Assembly (NCBI RefSeq): GCF_023973825.1
Contig: NC_090125.1
Location: forward strand, 62,001 to 126,000
Direction: 5' to 3'
Origin: Plasmodium brasilianum
Taxonomy: Eukaryota; Apicomplexa; Aconoidasida; Haemosporida; Plasmodiidae
DNA length: 64,000 nucleotides
This document shows, one piece after another, positions 1 to 13,700 of this stretch (position 1 is the first letter of the stretch; each line of letters starts with the position of its first letter). Under the pieces are notes generated by a model that searched no databases, was not told the DNA's origin, and worked only from the letters and a program-made list of their open reading frames with translations. The translations under genes and the position numbers were made by a program.

Positions 1-961
1 TGTTTTTAGAACCGTATATATTTTTTTTCATTATGCTTAATTAAAATTTTTATTTTTACCCTAATATAATGTATTTTTCTAAATTTACTATTACGAAATA
101 AGCATAAAAATAAAACTAAATTTCGACATATTAACTAATAATATCTGACTAATTTCAAATCGTTATTTTAATGATTCAATGACATAGGATATATATGAAA
201 TTCATAATATATTTATATAAACATTTTCAATATAATATATATAAAAATAGTTTTTAAATATTAATTAATAATTCATTTAATCATTATAATAATGCGATAT
301 ATGCTTTTAACTCTTTAATTGCAAATAATTAATTATATAAAGATAGTGAACTATTATAGATAATTCATATTTTAATATGATATTATTTTTTTTTAAAAGT
401 AAATAACAAAACATGTATATATACATATGCACGGGAACAAGACACTTTCAGTATATTTCATTACAAATAAAAAACATCACGTTCATTTTTACCCAAAAAA
501 TAACGAAAAATATTTTTAATTTAGTCAATATATAATAATTTTACTCTGTAATATTGAAAATTTAAAAGTACAGTATTTTATAATTCAAATATGGATTAAT
601 ATCCCATTTGAAAACAATTATATAAAATGTCCTATTAGACATCAATTATAATATATAAACATATATTTTTCATATGAATCCATTGACATAATCACATATA
701 TTTACTAATTCATAATGTATATTTAATAACTCTATAATAATTGCAGAATATACATGTTTAGAAAAAAGAAAAATTTTAAATTCACAAAAAAACAAAGAAC
801 ATATATTTTAACTGTTGTATCCTAAAAATACAATATGTATATGGATGCAATTTAAAATATAAGAAATTATGGGAATGTTTGTTAGGCATATTAATAGGGA
901 TGATACATATATCAGTTCATATTGAAGATTACACAAACTAACATATTACTTATTAGAGGTT
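1..961. other. Intergenic: 3' flank of the fam-l gene
   Basis: No gene is supported here. The stretch carries the 3' flank blocks shared with other fam-l/fam-m copies: an A-rich block at 781-800, and a segment around 430-445 (AACAAGACACTTTCA) resembling ones about 400-520 bp past the stops at 47016, 51199 and 55760. The rest is AT-rich sequence with stops in all frames. Confidence 0.5.
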
Positions 962-1918
962 TTACCTTTTCCTGAACTTAATTTCTTGATATTTTTTTAC
1001 TTTTTTATGGTAGTAAAAAATTCCTAATATAAGGGTGGTACCCAGTACTAGGAGAGGTATACAATAAATTACATAATTTAGAAAAGGTTTAGTTATATAA
1101 GTCCAGTTTTGTGTTCCACTACCATTAGGAACCTTAGGTGTCCTCCATAAAATGTCTAAATTGAGTTTCTTCAAGAAAGCACGTAAGGGTTTTGACCATC
1201 CATTTCCTAGTGTTGTATTTAATATTTTTAACAACCCCCCAATAATTCCATAAGCACAAGATAAATCTAATATTATTGAGGTTGATAAAAACAAGAATAA
1301 GAATAAAGGTAAACAAATTCGTACTTTGTATTTTTTAAATATTATTTTTCTGAAAAACTTATCAGTAATAGTTCTGTTGTTTTGAAGAAAATCTAAGTAA
1401 TCTAATTCTTTGAATATTTTTTTTTCTATACGAGAATATGATTTTGTTTCAAACATAAAAGTTTTATTTTTCATATGATGCTTATGACCTCCTTCATTCA
1501 CTGATGAGCTTCCATTTGACTGCTTTTTTGTTTCTGGGGTTTTTACTTCATTATTAGATATGTACCTTTTTTCGTTTGATTGATATTTTGGTATATATTC
1601 TTGTAAATATACAGCACATGAATCCTTATCCTGTTTATATTTTGCTAGTATCCTATACGCGCTTGCATATATTTTTTTTTCAAGCTTGTAGTTATCAACC
1701 GCAGACATCTTAAATATAGTCTAAAAAAAACAAAGTAAACATTTGTTATTTAATAAATGAAATATTTTATGCTAAAAAAGTTAACAAAAATAAAACACTA
1801 AAAATGGTAATAACCAAAATATTTTCAAATAATATTTTCATACTACGTCATTTTTAAAATGGTATATCCAGGATAACAGTATAAACGTATAAATTCTAAT
1901 ACGTAAAAGTATCATCAT
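962..1918 (-). CDS. fam-l: fam-l exported protein, two exons, eroded first start codon
   Basis: Two-exon gene: exon 1 is 1844-1918, the intron 1721-1843 (GTATGA donor, T-rich tract then AG), and exon 2 is 962-1720, about 277 residues. Exon 1 encodes a hydrophobic signal sequence. Exon 2 has an RILAK export-like motif at about residue 48, a polar Ser/Asn/Lys segment, the family core IEKKIFKELDYLDFLQNNRT, TM1 (about 160-180), a loop of about 60 residues, TM2 (about 240-260) and a basic FYYHKKVKKYQEIKFRKR tail. This is the fam-l architecture known from P. malariae; function is unproven but export into the host cell is expected. Oddity: where relatives have their initiator ATG this gene has ATA (1928-1930), and the first in-frame ATG lies four codons later, so the signal peptide is 25 rather than 29 residues. 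A fam-m pseudogene lies upstream on the same strand. Confidence 0.85.
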
Positions 1919-3753
1919 TTTTTTTCCTATTATATAGAATTTTAATACTATAACTTATTCAAGAAAGAATAAATAAACAATAGTATAATATTCGATTAAT
2001 ATTAAAAAATAATTTATTATATATTTAGAATTTTTTTCATTTTTCTTTTATGCATTTATGAATCGATAAAAAAAAAAGTACATATAATATTTTTAACAGT
2101 AGACACAAAGAAAAATATCTTTAATAATATATAATAAAATTTTTATCTTTATTTTGCTTTTAATAAATTAATTTTTATTAAAAAAAAATAATTTGAATAC
2201 ATTTATATATATTCAAAAAATATAGTTTAATAATTTAATGTGGAACAATGATTAAACATTTTTTTATTGATCACTTATAAATATGTTAAAATAAAAATAA
2301 GTTTACTGAATATTTCTAAACATATATTTCATGTAGCAGCATATAGAATGTAGAGAATATAGGTAATGAATTTTCCCTGTATTTAGATAATAACCAATTT
2401 TAGCAATATTTTTATTTTAATAATTCTAATTTTAAGAACCATTTGTTTTCAAAAATTGGAAATTAATATTATATAATATAAATTATTATAATATTCTAAT
2501 AATAATAAGGTTAAATAAATCATAGTTACTACAACTGTTTATATTATATTAATTGCGGCGCTTTAATTATTTAATAATCTATAATGTATTTAGAAAAATA
2601 TAATTTACTAGATATTATAAATTATATAATTTAATATATATTTAAAAATTCAATAAATGAGAATTTTTTATTTTTGTATAATAATTTTTGTAAATTACGC
2701 TTTTAAATTAAGTTTAATTCATATTACTTGTAAATGAATTTTTTTTAAATTCTACTATATAATTTATTATTTATTTCGTTTTTTAAATAAATAAATATAT
2801 ATATATATATATACTTACAAGAAATTTTAATATTATATAATAAAATAAAAGTAATAATATATATTAATACTTACATAGTTGCATAATTATCAGAATATCA
2901 TTGTTTCATTAATATATTTTTTTATTCAATAAACAATAAAAACACATATATTTTATTCTTTACGTTTTATTACACTAAGCAAATATAATTAATAACTATA
3001 AAATAGAATTAATTAAGGAACTACGTAATAGTAATAATAAAATATTAAAAGTACGTACAAACTTATATATTATAACAACTTTGTCATACACCATATTAAT
3101 AATAGCACACATGCATTTTATAGTAAAAACGAAATTACACTAATTTGTGTTGAACGGTTCTTAGAAATAATTTGAATACTAACTAGCGCATCTAAACCAA
3201 AAATATATTTGTATATATGAATTGTATATAAGAAAACAGTTTGTGTTTTTTGTTTTGTTTTATTTCATTTACAAAATGAGAATTTAAATATAAGAGAGTT
3301 CTTATCAGTGAATATAAGCTATATGTATCATTTTGCATTCTTGAAATAATATTAAATCTTTACTTATATATTTATAAAAGACCATGAATATAGTACGAAT
3401 ATAAATTATCACAGATCTACAAAAATTATATAAAATATGCTAATATATATTCATTTAAAAACAAAAACATAAATATTCCTACAAATATATATAAATTTAC
3501 AAATATACAAATTATGCCATAAAATTATATTAGGCTACCAAATTAATTTAAAATATAAATTATAAAATATTAAAATATTTAATTTCAGAAAAAATGAATA
3601 TAATGTTTTATTGTTAGATATCAAAGAGACCACGTAAGAACATGTGCATTTATAATATATTAGAATTATATATATGCTTCTTAAGTATATCACTGAAAAT
3701 ATTAAGGCTATTTTTACTTATTAAAGACGTTCTTATACATATATACATATTCT
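1919..3753. other. Intergenic between fam-l and fam-m pseudogene
   Basis: No gene seen. It holds the 5' flank of the fam-l gene, including the conserved element at 2341-2390 and a TA tract near 2796-2812, then the 3' flank of the fam-m pseudogene with the shared A-rich block at about 3568-3600. Confidence 0.5.
2341..2390 (-). promoter_or_regulatory. Conserved fam-l upstream element
   Basis: Plus-strand ATATAGAATGTAGAGAATAT begins here, 423 bp before the fam-l start at 1918, followed by a pyrimidine stretch TTTTCCCTGTATTT. It is recognised only by recurrence at nearly the same distance upstream of five other copies in this window. Role unknown; promoter or UTR element is an inference. Confidence 0.4.
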
Positions 3754-4641
3754 CTAATATAAATTTAACTCAGTCATCAACTTGATTTTTTTATACCTTT
3801 CGTTATTGCAAGATATCTTCTAAATTCTTATCAAAAATAGGATATCTGTCATAGTGATATGTATCCCAAGGTCCATTATACCCGTATAGGGTTGTATTGT
3901 GTATACATCTTCCAACATTACAATTAATTTTATAAGTTCTATAAGATTCTCGTTTACATTATTTAAATATCCCATTCTTCTTACTGTTGAAGAAGTTATT
4001 CATGACAAAGAAAAAAGAAAAAATATAACTCCAAATCCATAGCTTCTACATTTTACTTTTTAATGATATACTACGAAATCTTCTCTTTTTTTCAATCAAA
4101 TCATAATAATTTCTTTTTTTAATCCATTTTTTTTCAAAATGAAAGTGTTTTCCATCAAAAATTTCATTATTATAATCTATATTTTCTGTATAGTACTGCG
4201 ACTTATTTAATAAACTTTTATTTGATTTTTTATTTTTTCTTTTCGTTACTTTTTCATTATGAGTTATGTCTTTCTGTTTATCAATTTCACCATTTGGGAA
4301 TCTTTTTTTTAAAAGTATATTATTTGAATCTTTGTCATGTTTATATTTTTCTAATAATCTATAACGTTTTATATCTATTTTTCTATCATACTTACAGTTT
4401 CCGTCCTTAGATTTGCCAGATGTACACTAAAAATTCATAGTAAATAATTACATTTAATAAGAATAAATAAACTAATGGTAAAATATTGTAATGATTAATA
4501 TAAAACAAAAAAATTATAAATAATAAATATTATACTTATATGATATTGTTTTACCACATAATTACTAAAATTGCTTATCCATGTTAGAATGATAAGCTCA
4601 GCAATTTTAATAAATATTATTATATTACTTTTGTGTCCCAT
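3754..4641 (-). pseudogene. fam-m: fam-m pseudogene
   Basis: Exon 1 (4555-4641) is intact with 29 codons of signal sequence and a GTAAAA donor; exon 2 begins at 4426 after an AG acceptor. Exon 2 opens normally with RLLEK at residue 52 and a good fam-m core (QYYTENIDYNNEIFDGKHFH, then FEKKWIKKRNYYDL). It then hits an in-frame TAG at 4046-4048, followed by further stops and frame loss, and both TM segments are unrecognisable. The C-terminal coding block (NNERYKKIKLMTE) survives in a displaced frame near 3770-3810, ending at TAG 3754-3756, so the original extent can be placed. It forms a same-strand doublet with the downstream fam-l gene. The 5' half still reads like a gene; translation of a truncated product cannot be excluded. 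Confidence 0.75.
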
Positions 4642-5030
4642 TATATATAACTTTAATACTATATTTTATTAAGGAAGATATTAACAAAAATATAATGTAC
4701 TTCCAATAACAAACAGTTCTATATTTATAAAAAATTTTTTTTTTTTATAATTCTCTCATAAAAACATAATAAAATATATATAATTATAATTAATTATACT
4801 ACATATAAATAGTAATATAACTTTAGAAATATATTGGACAACTTATAATATTATATTAAAATAAAAATAAGCTTCATAAAAATAAATTAACTAGAATTTG
4901 TTCGTATATAATTAAATATATATTTAATTTAATGTAGTGTATTAATTAGGTAATGCTTTTATTAATTATTTTCGGAATAAAATAAGAAATAAGCGTTTTT
5001 ATATTGTATTTAAATATTGAGTTTACTACT

Positions 5031-5070
5031 ACATAGAATGTGCAGTACATATATAATATATCCTTTAATA
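5031..5070 (-). promoter_or_regulatory. Upstream element of the fam-m pseudogene
   Basis: ACATAGAATGTGCAGTACAT on the plus strand, 390 bp before the start at 4641. It is the weakest match among the six copies, consistent with decay alongside the pseudogene. Confidence 0.3.
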
Positions 5071-5407
5071 TATTAACGTAATAATTAATAATATTAAGGT
5101 TATTATCATAATAATAGTTCTAAATTTGTAAATATTGTATTTAGGAAAATCTAGATATATTTTATAGAACATTAATTATTATAACACTATAAAAATAATA
5201 ATAACAAAATAAAACAAAAACTTTGTGTATTATTACAATTATAGTAGGGGAATTAGTTTCTCCTTAATGACAATATTTTATGGTGTATAATTCTTTTAAA
5301 ATGATGAATTTAATCTATACTACCTAATCTATAAAGATATAGACACTATAAAGCAAACAATAATTCATTCTTTATATTTGTGCTATTATTTTTAAAAATT
5401 ACAATTT

Positions 5408-5719
5408 TTAATTTTGATTTATTCCATCATTTCTCAATGAAAAATCTCTATATTCGAGTACATTATACTTTAATTTTTTATTTATTATATATATATTTAG
5501 AAGAAATATTAATATGGTAGAAAAAGGATAAAGAACATATGTTGTTAAAGATAAAATGTTTATAGAAATATTGCATGCAATTATATTAATTAATGAATAT
5601 TCCACATGAAATGAATTTACAATTAAGTATAATATGTATAATGAATAATTTGCACACAAAAAATAGGATAAGACAAAATAATTTACTAAAAAGTATGTTT
5701 TAGTAATTTTTCTATTCAT
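5408..5719 (-). CDS. Doubtful hydrophobic ORF in a conserved fam-m 5' flank
   Basis: Open frame of 103 codons with two to three hydrophobic stretches (about residues 8-35, 40-62, 65-80) and a polar tail ending in LRNDGINQN. I do not recognise the product. It has no clear export motif. The DNA resembles the segment at 48798-48997, which lies at the same relative place upstream of the intact fam-m gene and also encodes a hydrophobic open frame on the same strand. The flank similarity could therefore reflect a duplicated non-coding flank rather than a gene. Length is notable in DNA this AT-rich, where stops are frequent. Low confidence that it is expressed. Confidence 0.25.
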   Translation of the reverse strand: MNRKITKTYFLVNYFVLSYFLCANYSLYILYLIVNSFHVEYSLINIIACNISINILSLTTYVLYPFSTILIFLLNIYIINKKLKYNVLEYRDFSLRNDGINQN

Positions 5720-8141
5720 TTCAGAAGGTATATATTATTTTTTTATTTATTCCTTTAAAAATATGTTATGTCAGGAGCAAATATTAAAGGCGTACTAAAA
5801 TAAATAAACATAAACATAAAAACAAATAATCATTTATTAAAAAAATTATATACAAAAAATATATTATACCCAAATACTTGCCTTCTTTGTGTGGAACTCA
5901 AACAGTGATAATTATGAAAAAGTTATACTCACAAGATATTATTGTAATAATCTGAAATATATCGTCATATTGTAGTTATGCTTAAAATAAATTATTTATA
6001 CAAGGTAATAATAAACAACATTAGAAAATGTTAAAATATTACAAAAATTAATATCATAATATTTTTATAGTTTTACATTATTTATATTTTTACCTCTACA
6101 TATATTCAACCTTTTTATCTATCTTTTTATGTTACAATGATTTGAGTATTTAACGTTTTATATCACATAAAATATTGCCATATAAAGTATAAGCCATTCC
6201 GTTTTTAAAATGTTTAAAAACAAATATATATGTATTATGAGATTATTTATTAAAAATAAATTCTCTATCTCACATATTCCTCTTAAACATTTAAATATAA
6301 ATACAAGTTTTTTGTTTTTTCTATATTTGTGATTTCTAAACAATATTTTAGTCTACTCTTTTAAAAATAAATCATATTGTTTTAAATTATTTATGATTTT
6401 ACTCAATTAGGCAGTAATATACAAATATATTAAGTTCTTTATAAAAAATATATTTTTGTTATTAATATATATTTACACAATAAATGAATTATGCTACTAT
6501 ATATATGTAGTAGAATAAATATATTATTATATCATCATTCACCTCTAGATCCAATATTCTTTCTTATATTTCTGTCTTATAAATTTATTTTGTATACTAA
6601 TATATTTTATTTTTACATGGTAATGTGTTCAACACTATATTCAATTAGACTAATTCATTTTTTTCCTTCAGTATTATTGTCTATAATGTAATAAAAATAT
6701 TTTTACTTTTACAAAGGAACTTTTAATAGATTTTTTCCTTTTTTTTTTAAAAACTAAGTAATTTATTGATATTTCTAATATAAAATTAATATACTTATTT
6801 AATAAAATCTTTTACAATAAAATATTGAAATTTTTTTAATAAAACTAAAATAAAACTTATCTAATTAAAAAAAAAAACAATATAATATGCATATTAATTA
6901 TCAATAAAAAAATAATGCTTCTTTTAATATCGTTTTATCTAAAAATTTACATTACAAATATAAATGTATTAGTATTTGTCAATATAATTTAAATATATTT
7001 TTTTTATATACCTTTAAAAAAATAATAACTCTTCAATTGATATATTTTTAGACATAAAAAAAGAGGACATAAATATAAAATATTACTTGCAAATTATTAG
7101 ATGAATGCAGAACAAATATATATTTATCCATGACACCTATCTATAATTCACTTTTTTAGTGATGTATTGATATATTTAAAATTTTACTATTATGAAAGGC
7201 AAAAAGAAAAAATATAATTCATATTATCTATTAATATATAAGTACATTTAATTCATTAATATAAACATTTTTTACCGTAAAAAATAAAAAATAATAACTT
7301 GAAATATTTATAAATATTCAATATAATATATATTTAAGTAATTTTTTAAATTTAAGCGCAATTATAAAAAATGAAGAGTGTTTAGCCATACATTAACTGA
7401 TCATATGTAGAAATCCTAAGTTAATTAATTATAAACAAAAAAATATTTAATAAAAATAATAATTTAATATATATCTATATTTTCTCTTTAAACCATTAAA
7501 AAAAAAATAAATGTTTGTTAAAAGGACGTTTAAATAAATAAGTTCTATAACACATTATTAATAAACTTATTTATATAATAAATATTAAATATTTCCTTAT
7601 ATAGTATATATGTATCAATACAACAATATACATTCACATTTAATTGTTAAACGAAAAATGTAATACATCCTTTTTTAATATAAATCTAATTAAACAATTA
7701 TCTAAATATATCAACAAATAACCATTTTAGATTAGAAAGAGATCAAATAAAAAGAAATCTTATTATAGTTAAAATATAAATCACCACAAAATGTTGATAA
7801 AATTGTATAGATTATCTTTTTATATAGTTACAATAACGTACAAAAACATATACTTATACAAATTTACTAAAATATATTAATACACCCTAAGCCATTATTT
7901 ACATTAAAGCTCAAACTATAATTTAAACTACAAATAGAAATATATTAAAATATTCTAATTCACAAAAAAACTAAGATAGAATTTTTTTAAATTGTTCATA
8001 AAAAATTCCCTTATCTGTATGTTCATATTTAAGAATTAAGCAATTATTGATATGTTTATTATATATATTTATATATATTGTAATTATTAGTTCACATTGA
8101 TTATTTTATTACAGAAAAAAGTATGTAACTCATTATTAATT

Positions 8142-9123
8142 TTATCTTTGTCTGAACTTTATTCTTTCATATTTTTTAACTTTTTTATGATAATAAAGAA
8201 CCCTTGATATAAGTGTTATACCTAATATTAAAAACGGTAAGCCATATATTAGGATTCTAAATAATCTTAATAATACATGCAATTCACTGATAGTTTCAGA
8301 ATTGCATCCAATGGGCTTCCAAAACCATTCCGAACTTTTCAGCGACTCATATACTGTATTCAACCAATTGCCAGTTTGTCCCCATTCTTTCAAAGTGTTC
8401 GAAAAACCTATTGCATCCCACAACCCTTTTCCATCTACCAAACCCCACGATAAATCTACTATGGGTAGTACTGATAACAAAAAGAACATTAATAAAGGTA
8501 AAACAAATGGTAGTACGCATTTTTTACGTATTATTTTTCTGTAAGACTTATTACTAATTGTTTTGTTGTTTTTAAGAAAATCCATAAAATCCATTTCCTT
8601 GAATATTTTTTTTTCAAAATAGGAATAATTTTTTGTTTCAAACATACACTTGTTTTTTTTCATATATGATTTACAGTTTCCTTTAAATTCTGATGGACTT
8701 CCATTTGAATGTTTTCTTTTTCCAGTGTACCCTTCCATATTATTAGATATATCTTTTTTTTTCGTCATTCCATTATTTGTCATTTCCTCTTTTAAACCTA
8801 AGGCATTTGAATATTTATCCCGTTTATATTTTGACAGTATACGATATGCTTTTCCATGTATTTCTGTACTATAATTGTAACTTTCATAAAAATATTTATT
8901 AAATGTACACTAAAAAATCAAAAAAAGAAATGAATATCAAAAAAATAAAAAATATCACACTAAAAAAAGTAATTACAAAAATAAAGCAAAAAAAAAACAA
9001 GAATAACACAAATATATTTAAATAATAATATCGTACCATATAGATGTAAATATAACATATCCGACTTAAAAGGGTAAACTTAGGAATTTTAATAAATAAC
9101 AGTGACTTTACTTTTTTTTCCAT
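8142..9123 (-). CDS. fam-l: fam-l exported protein, two exons
   Basis: Exon 1 (9037-9123) encodes a 29-residue signal sequence beginning MEKKVKSLLF and ends at a GTACGA donor; the intron is 8910-9036; exon 2 is 8142-8909, phase 0, giving about 284 residues. The protein has an RILSK export-like motif at residue 52, a polar linker, the core YFEKKIFKEMDFMDFLKNNK, TM1 at about 161-183, a Trp-rich loop of about 65 residues (several GLW, GNW, SEWFW groups), TM2 at about 246-266, and the basic tail LYYHKKVKKYERIKFRQR. All landmarks of fam-l are present and the frame is unbroken. Unlike most relatives the exon 1 tail is Tyr-rich and lacks the usual Trp. Plus-strand open frames across it (8302-8544, 8650-8874) are shadows. 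Confidence 0.9.
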
Positions 9124-11851
9124 TATATAGAACTTTAATATAGAAATACACGAAGTAAGAATATAATTAACAAAATATGGTACTCTTTTAAAAATGAAAT
9201 ATACAATTACTTTTTATTTAATCTGTTTTTTATATTTTTTTATAAAAACGTAATGAAAACTATGTAACTATTATTTTTTTTACAACTGAGATAATCAAAT
9301 GTAAATTTAAATGTATATTATAAATTTTTTATCTTAACTATATGTACATAAAAATAAGATTAATTAAAATGAAGTTATTTTAATTAATTAATAAATATAC
9401 AAAACATGTAAATTATTAATTTAATACAGTATATTAAGTAAATATTTATTAATTACTTTCAAAACAAAATAAAAAACAATATATTTTAATTCTTAATACG
9501 TCGAAATATTGAATATATAGAGAACGTAGAGAAGGTAAATAACGCTTTTCTCTATATTTTAATAGAAATATTACTGTTTTTATTGATACTTTTCTATTAA
9601 TATTTTTAACTTAACAATTGTATTTTTGGAAAACTTGTTATGCCTATTAAATTATTAATTATTATAACAATATAATAATAGTAGTAACAAATGAAGAAAA
9701 CTATAATCTGTACGACCTATTCTATCATATTTTTGATAGCTGATACATTAGTTAATACATAAATTTATGCATTTCTTTTATGGACAATAATATATTTTAA
9801 AAATAAAATATAGAACAGAGGAAATATTCTACAAAAAATACTTACTTTAAACGCAAATAAGAATTTATATTTTATCGCTACTATATAATTTTTAAATGGA
9901 ATAATTTTTAATTATATATTATTTATATTAACATTTCTAAATGCAAATTTTGTAAATTTAAGGATATTATTTAATTTTTCATTTTTTAATATATATATAT
10001 ATTTTTTAGCAGTATTATTAAAAAAAAAAAAAACTATGAAGTAATTCCTATATATAATATACTAAAACCTAATAACTTTGGTTCACTAATATATTTGCAT
10101 AATAATATTTGGAATAAAAATAAATTTTTATTTTTGTTACTAATTCATTTTGTAATAAATATTAAATTAATTCGTATATCATATTATTAAATACACTGTT
10201 ATGCAAGTGTAATCAAAATATAATAAATGTATTTTTTCTTTGATTGGTAAAACTTCATAATAAGTAAATTAATTGTCTACAATGTATGTAATCATTACAA
10301 ATTAAAATTGAATTATCAATTTTTGAATATATAGTACTAATAACTTGAACCTGAACAAACAAAAGTTAAATACAAGCTTATGTCATATAAAGAAAAGAAT
10401 GTAACTTCATAACATATCATAACTTTTAATATTTAATCAGATAAAAATATATAATTAAAAAACTTTAAAAGTTGTATTAACAAGGTTGTTAATTTTGCTA
10501 AGTATATATATTAAAAATAATGATATTAAAGTATCAATGTCCAATTATATTTTTTTAAGAAAGCTGAAATACTTAAGGTGTTTCATGTTCTAATTTATAT
10601 ATATTCAAAAATACTTAGCATATGATTAATAAATCTAATAATTATCTAAGTGCGTCTTTCAATATGAACTTATAGTAGAGCAATTTCAACAAAATTAGAG
10701 ATTAATAATGTTAAAATTCCATAAATAAATTTATTACAAAACAGTATAATATATCTTTATTTTTAATATAGAGATTTATATTTAAATTATAATATATTAG
10801 AGATTATAGTATTGTCAAAACCTCTATAACAATTTTATAATGTACTTATACATGTAATGTTCATACTATGAAAAACTTATATTATTTAATAGTTAATTAA
10901 ATTTTTTCATCTTTTATTTTTGTTACATAATTATAATTAATTTAAAATGTAAAAATATTTAATGTTTCTACATATATTTATATATAGAATATAAATATAT
11001 ATATTATACAAAGTTAAATGATATAAATGTAAAAGTAAAACTTTAACTTCCATATACATTATGATAGAGAGAATTCACAGATTACTTTTTAATTGTATAA
11101 TATAGTCTATTTATCGAATATTACATTTATAATTGAAAAAAGTTTTTACAGGACGTATATTCTTAATTTAAGTAATAAATTCTTATTGTCACATACATAC
11201 ATTTTATTTAAAATTACTTTTCGTTTAATTAAATTTTAATTTTAGTAAAATTCGTGAAGTTCAGATTCTTAACCAGTGTATATATTGTTAAAACTTATTA
11301 TAAATATTAAATGAAATAATATGAGAATTATAATCTTAACAATAAAAACAATTATAATAAAATAAAAGAGAAATATCTATGCTTTATATATAGTAAACAT
11401 TTATCTATTTATATTATTTTAAAATGTCCAAAATATTCCCAAATAAATATTACATTATAATAGGAAATGTATATTGGAATGAACTAGAATTATTTTATTT
11501 ATTTGTATAATATATCAGTATAAATATATGAGATTCATATAAATAAACAAATAGAAAAAAGTAATTTCCTCTAAAATATTTTTATTTACAATAAAACAAC
11601 CTGTTTTTTTCAAATAATTATATTGTCTATTAGAATAGTTTATTTCATATTTTACTAATTATGCTACCTTATTTTAATACTATTAAAAAGTAAAGAAGAA
11701 ATTTTCCTGTGTATTTTGTTTTTAAAATTTTCTGTATGAAAAAAAGTTACAAACCCCATATAAACATATTAAATATATTTTTTCATTTATATAAATATTA
11801 ATATTACACCAATTTAATTTTTGCTATTTAATTCACGTAAATCTATATACA
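9124..11851. other. Intergenic, fam-l 5' flank joining pir 5' flank
   Basis: No gene found. It holds the fam-l upstream element (9511-9560), a TA tract at about 9990-10004, and from about 10970 onward sequence matching the 5' flank of the intact pir gene (34665-35500). Confidence 0.5.
9511..9560 (-). promoter_or_regulatory. Conserved fam-l upstream element
   Basis: Reads GAATATATAGAGAACGTAGA then GAAGGTAAATAACG and a TTTTCTCTATATTTT tail on the plus strand, 388 bp before the start at 9123. The pyrimidine tail matches that at 52674-52685. Confidence 0.4.
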
Positions 11852-13700
11852 GTGGTTACTAATGGTACAGAAGAAAACGCAAAATTTATTTTTATATTAT
11901 AATTATTATATTTGTCATTGTACCCAAGCGTTCATTTTTCTAGAAATTATACATAAATTTGTTTATTGAAAATATAAATTTGTCTATTTATATATTATTA
12001 TTATACTTTTTTTATTTTTAGGAGAATACTGTAACATTATATCTTAAATATAGAGATGATTTTAATAAGAAAGCTATATAAGATACATGGAATAGTAGTA
12101 GACCTGGTGGAAATCCTACAATCAAATGTTCATCAATTAATTATGATAATTTTACCACTGTGTGTCAAGAGATTTGTAGATATTTAAATGAGATAAATAA
12201 TCGTTATAAATATCATAGTCTCAAACTATGTAAATACCTACATTACAAAATAAATTCAGATGAAAATTATAATAAAAATCCTGATTGGATTGAGGGATAT
12301 AAAACCTTTTCTTCTAGAACAAATGATATATGCAAGGAAGAAATAAAAAATATTCCACGTAATATTTTAGATAATCTTAAAGAATTATACGGATATTTTG
12401 ATGGTTTTAATAAATAAATTTGTAAAGAAGATGAATCCATGAGAAGTACATGTGAAAATGTTAATAAAATTTATAAGTTTCATATTCAAAATTATGAGAA
12501 ATGTGAAAAAAATCAAGGAGCTTTTTGTGAGGAGTTAAACAATTTTAAAGAAGCATATAATAATAAAAGAAGCAAAGCAACTTATTGTGCTGGTTTATCA
12601 CAAATTTTACCACCTACAGAAGTAGATAATGTATTTACTGCCAGTATAACAACAGCTGCCGTATTACTTACTTTTTAACTTTATTTATTTTATATAAGGT
12701 AAACCAAGATTATATATAAATATGTAAATATGGAACTATAATATGTTTAATTCAAATTCACCAAATATTATCTGTACAAAAACAATTATATTTTTAAGTA
12801 CATATATATCTCTTCTTTTTTATATAGTTTACTTCAATAAAAACCTTCTTACATAGTCGTTTGCAAAGGAAAAAAAAAATGAAATTAACAAAATTGAAAA
12901 AGAAAAAACAGAATGCTTAGAAAATATACTAGATGAAGTAAATGAAAATTGTGAAGAAAGTTTTCATAATATTGGTTATAAATCTCAAAGAGAAACATGA
13001 AGTAAAAGTCATATTTTATATTTTTTTCAGTGAAAAATCTAATACCCACTGACATATACACATAAGAGAGAATTTATTAATAAATAAAATAAAGTAAAAA
13101 TAAATAAATGAATACGCATATATATAAATTATTAACATAATCATATAGAAATTATTCAGAGAAAGGGATAAAATAAATACAATACTATTTCAAAAATTAG
13201 TAGCACGAAAATCCCTTTATACATGAAATTTTCTTGAGAAGGAAAAACACATAATTTTAGAACATAAATATATAATTCAAAACGATAAATGATACCTTGA
13301 GTTTATTAGACAATAACACGTAAAAATTTTTATTACATAAGTCCTAAAACAGATTCCTAATATAAAAAATCGTCAAAAACACCATCGTTAATATTATTAT
13401 ATAAAATAAAAAAAAATTGGAAAAAAAAGTATTCAAAAAAAAAACATTTTTTTTTTCCCTTTATACAAGCTTTATTTAAAATTATATTATTATATGATCC
13501 CACTAAATTATATAGAATTGAAATTTAATCCAATATGCACCAGTTATAACATAGTTATCTTCTTGTAGAAGTTATTATATATATCATTACCGTAATGATA
13601 CTTATGCGTGATGACAAGAAAAATGGGTTGTACAATTGGTATAATTTTAATTGAAAAAATCCTAAACGTCAGCTAATAATAAGTATGTTTTTCTAAACAT
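10970..13700 (+). repeat. pir cassette, decayed copy
   Basis: About 2.7 kb aligning by eye with 34665-37400. Shared landmarks are TATAATAAATATTAAAT-like runs before the gene (about 11297-11315 and 35000-35020), the exon structure itself, and an AATCCTAAAC segment after it (13658-13667, matching 37370-37380). Identity appears moderate, with many small indels, so this is an old duplication. Confidence 0.55.
11852..13000 (+). pseudogene. pir: pir pseudogene, three exons
   Basis: Parallel to the intact pir at 35549. The remnant exon 1 (11852-11878) has GTG where the ATG should be and is followed by GC, not GT, as the expected donor. Exon 2 (12022-12698) begins ENTVTLYLKYRDDF and hits in-frame TAA at 12079-12081 and 12415-12417, then a one-base frame slip near 12671-12678 inside the TM-coding segment. 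Exon 3 (12828-13000) carries a one-base slip in a poly-A run near 12870-12880. Recognisable pir landmarks include the CQEICRYLNEI, CKYLHYKINSDENYNK and YEKCEKNQGAFCEEL blocks and the LYK| splice junction. Start, donor and frame are all lost, so it is dead. The homopolymer slip alone could be a sequencing error; the rest could not. Confidence 0.88.

Larger units (their letters stand above)
4642..8141. other. Intergenic, mostly fam-m 5' flank and fam-l 3' flank
   Basis: Contains the fam-m upstream element (5031-5070), a hydrophobic ORF in a conserved flank (5408-5719) and the fam-l 3' block (7961-7980). Small open frames at 6158-6343 and 6491-6691 have low-complexity composition and no family resemblance. 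Nothing else is seen. Confidence 0.45.

Noticed and set aside
4222..4410. 62-codon plus frame MIFYFFF...
   Set aside because: Antisense of the fam-m pseudogene exon 2.
12160..12678. Two adjacent plus-strand open frames (85 and 79 codons) as separate small genes
   Set aside because: They are pieces of one pir exon 2 separated by a TAA; flanking exons 1 and 3 are recognisable.
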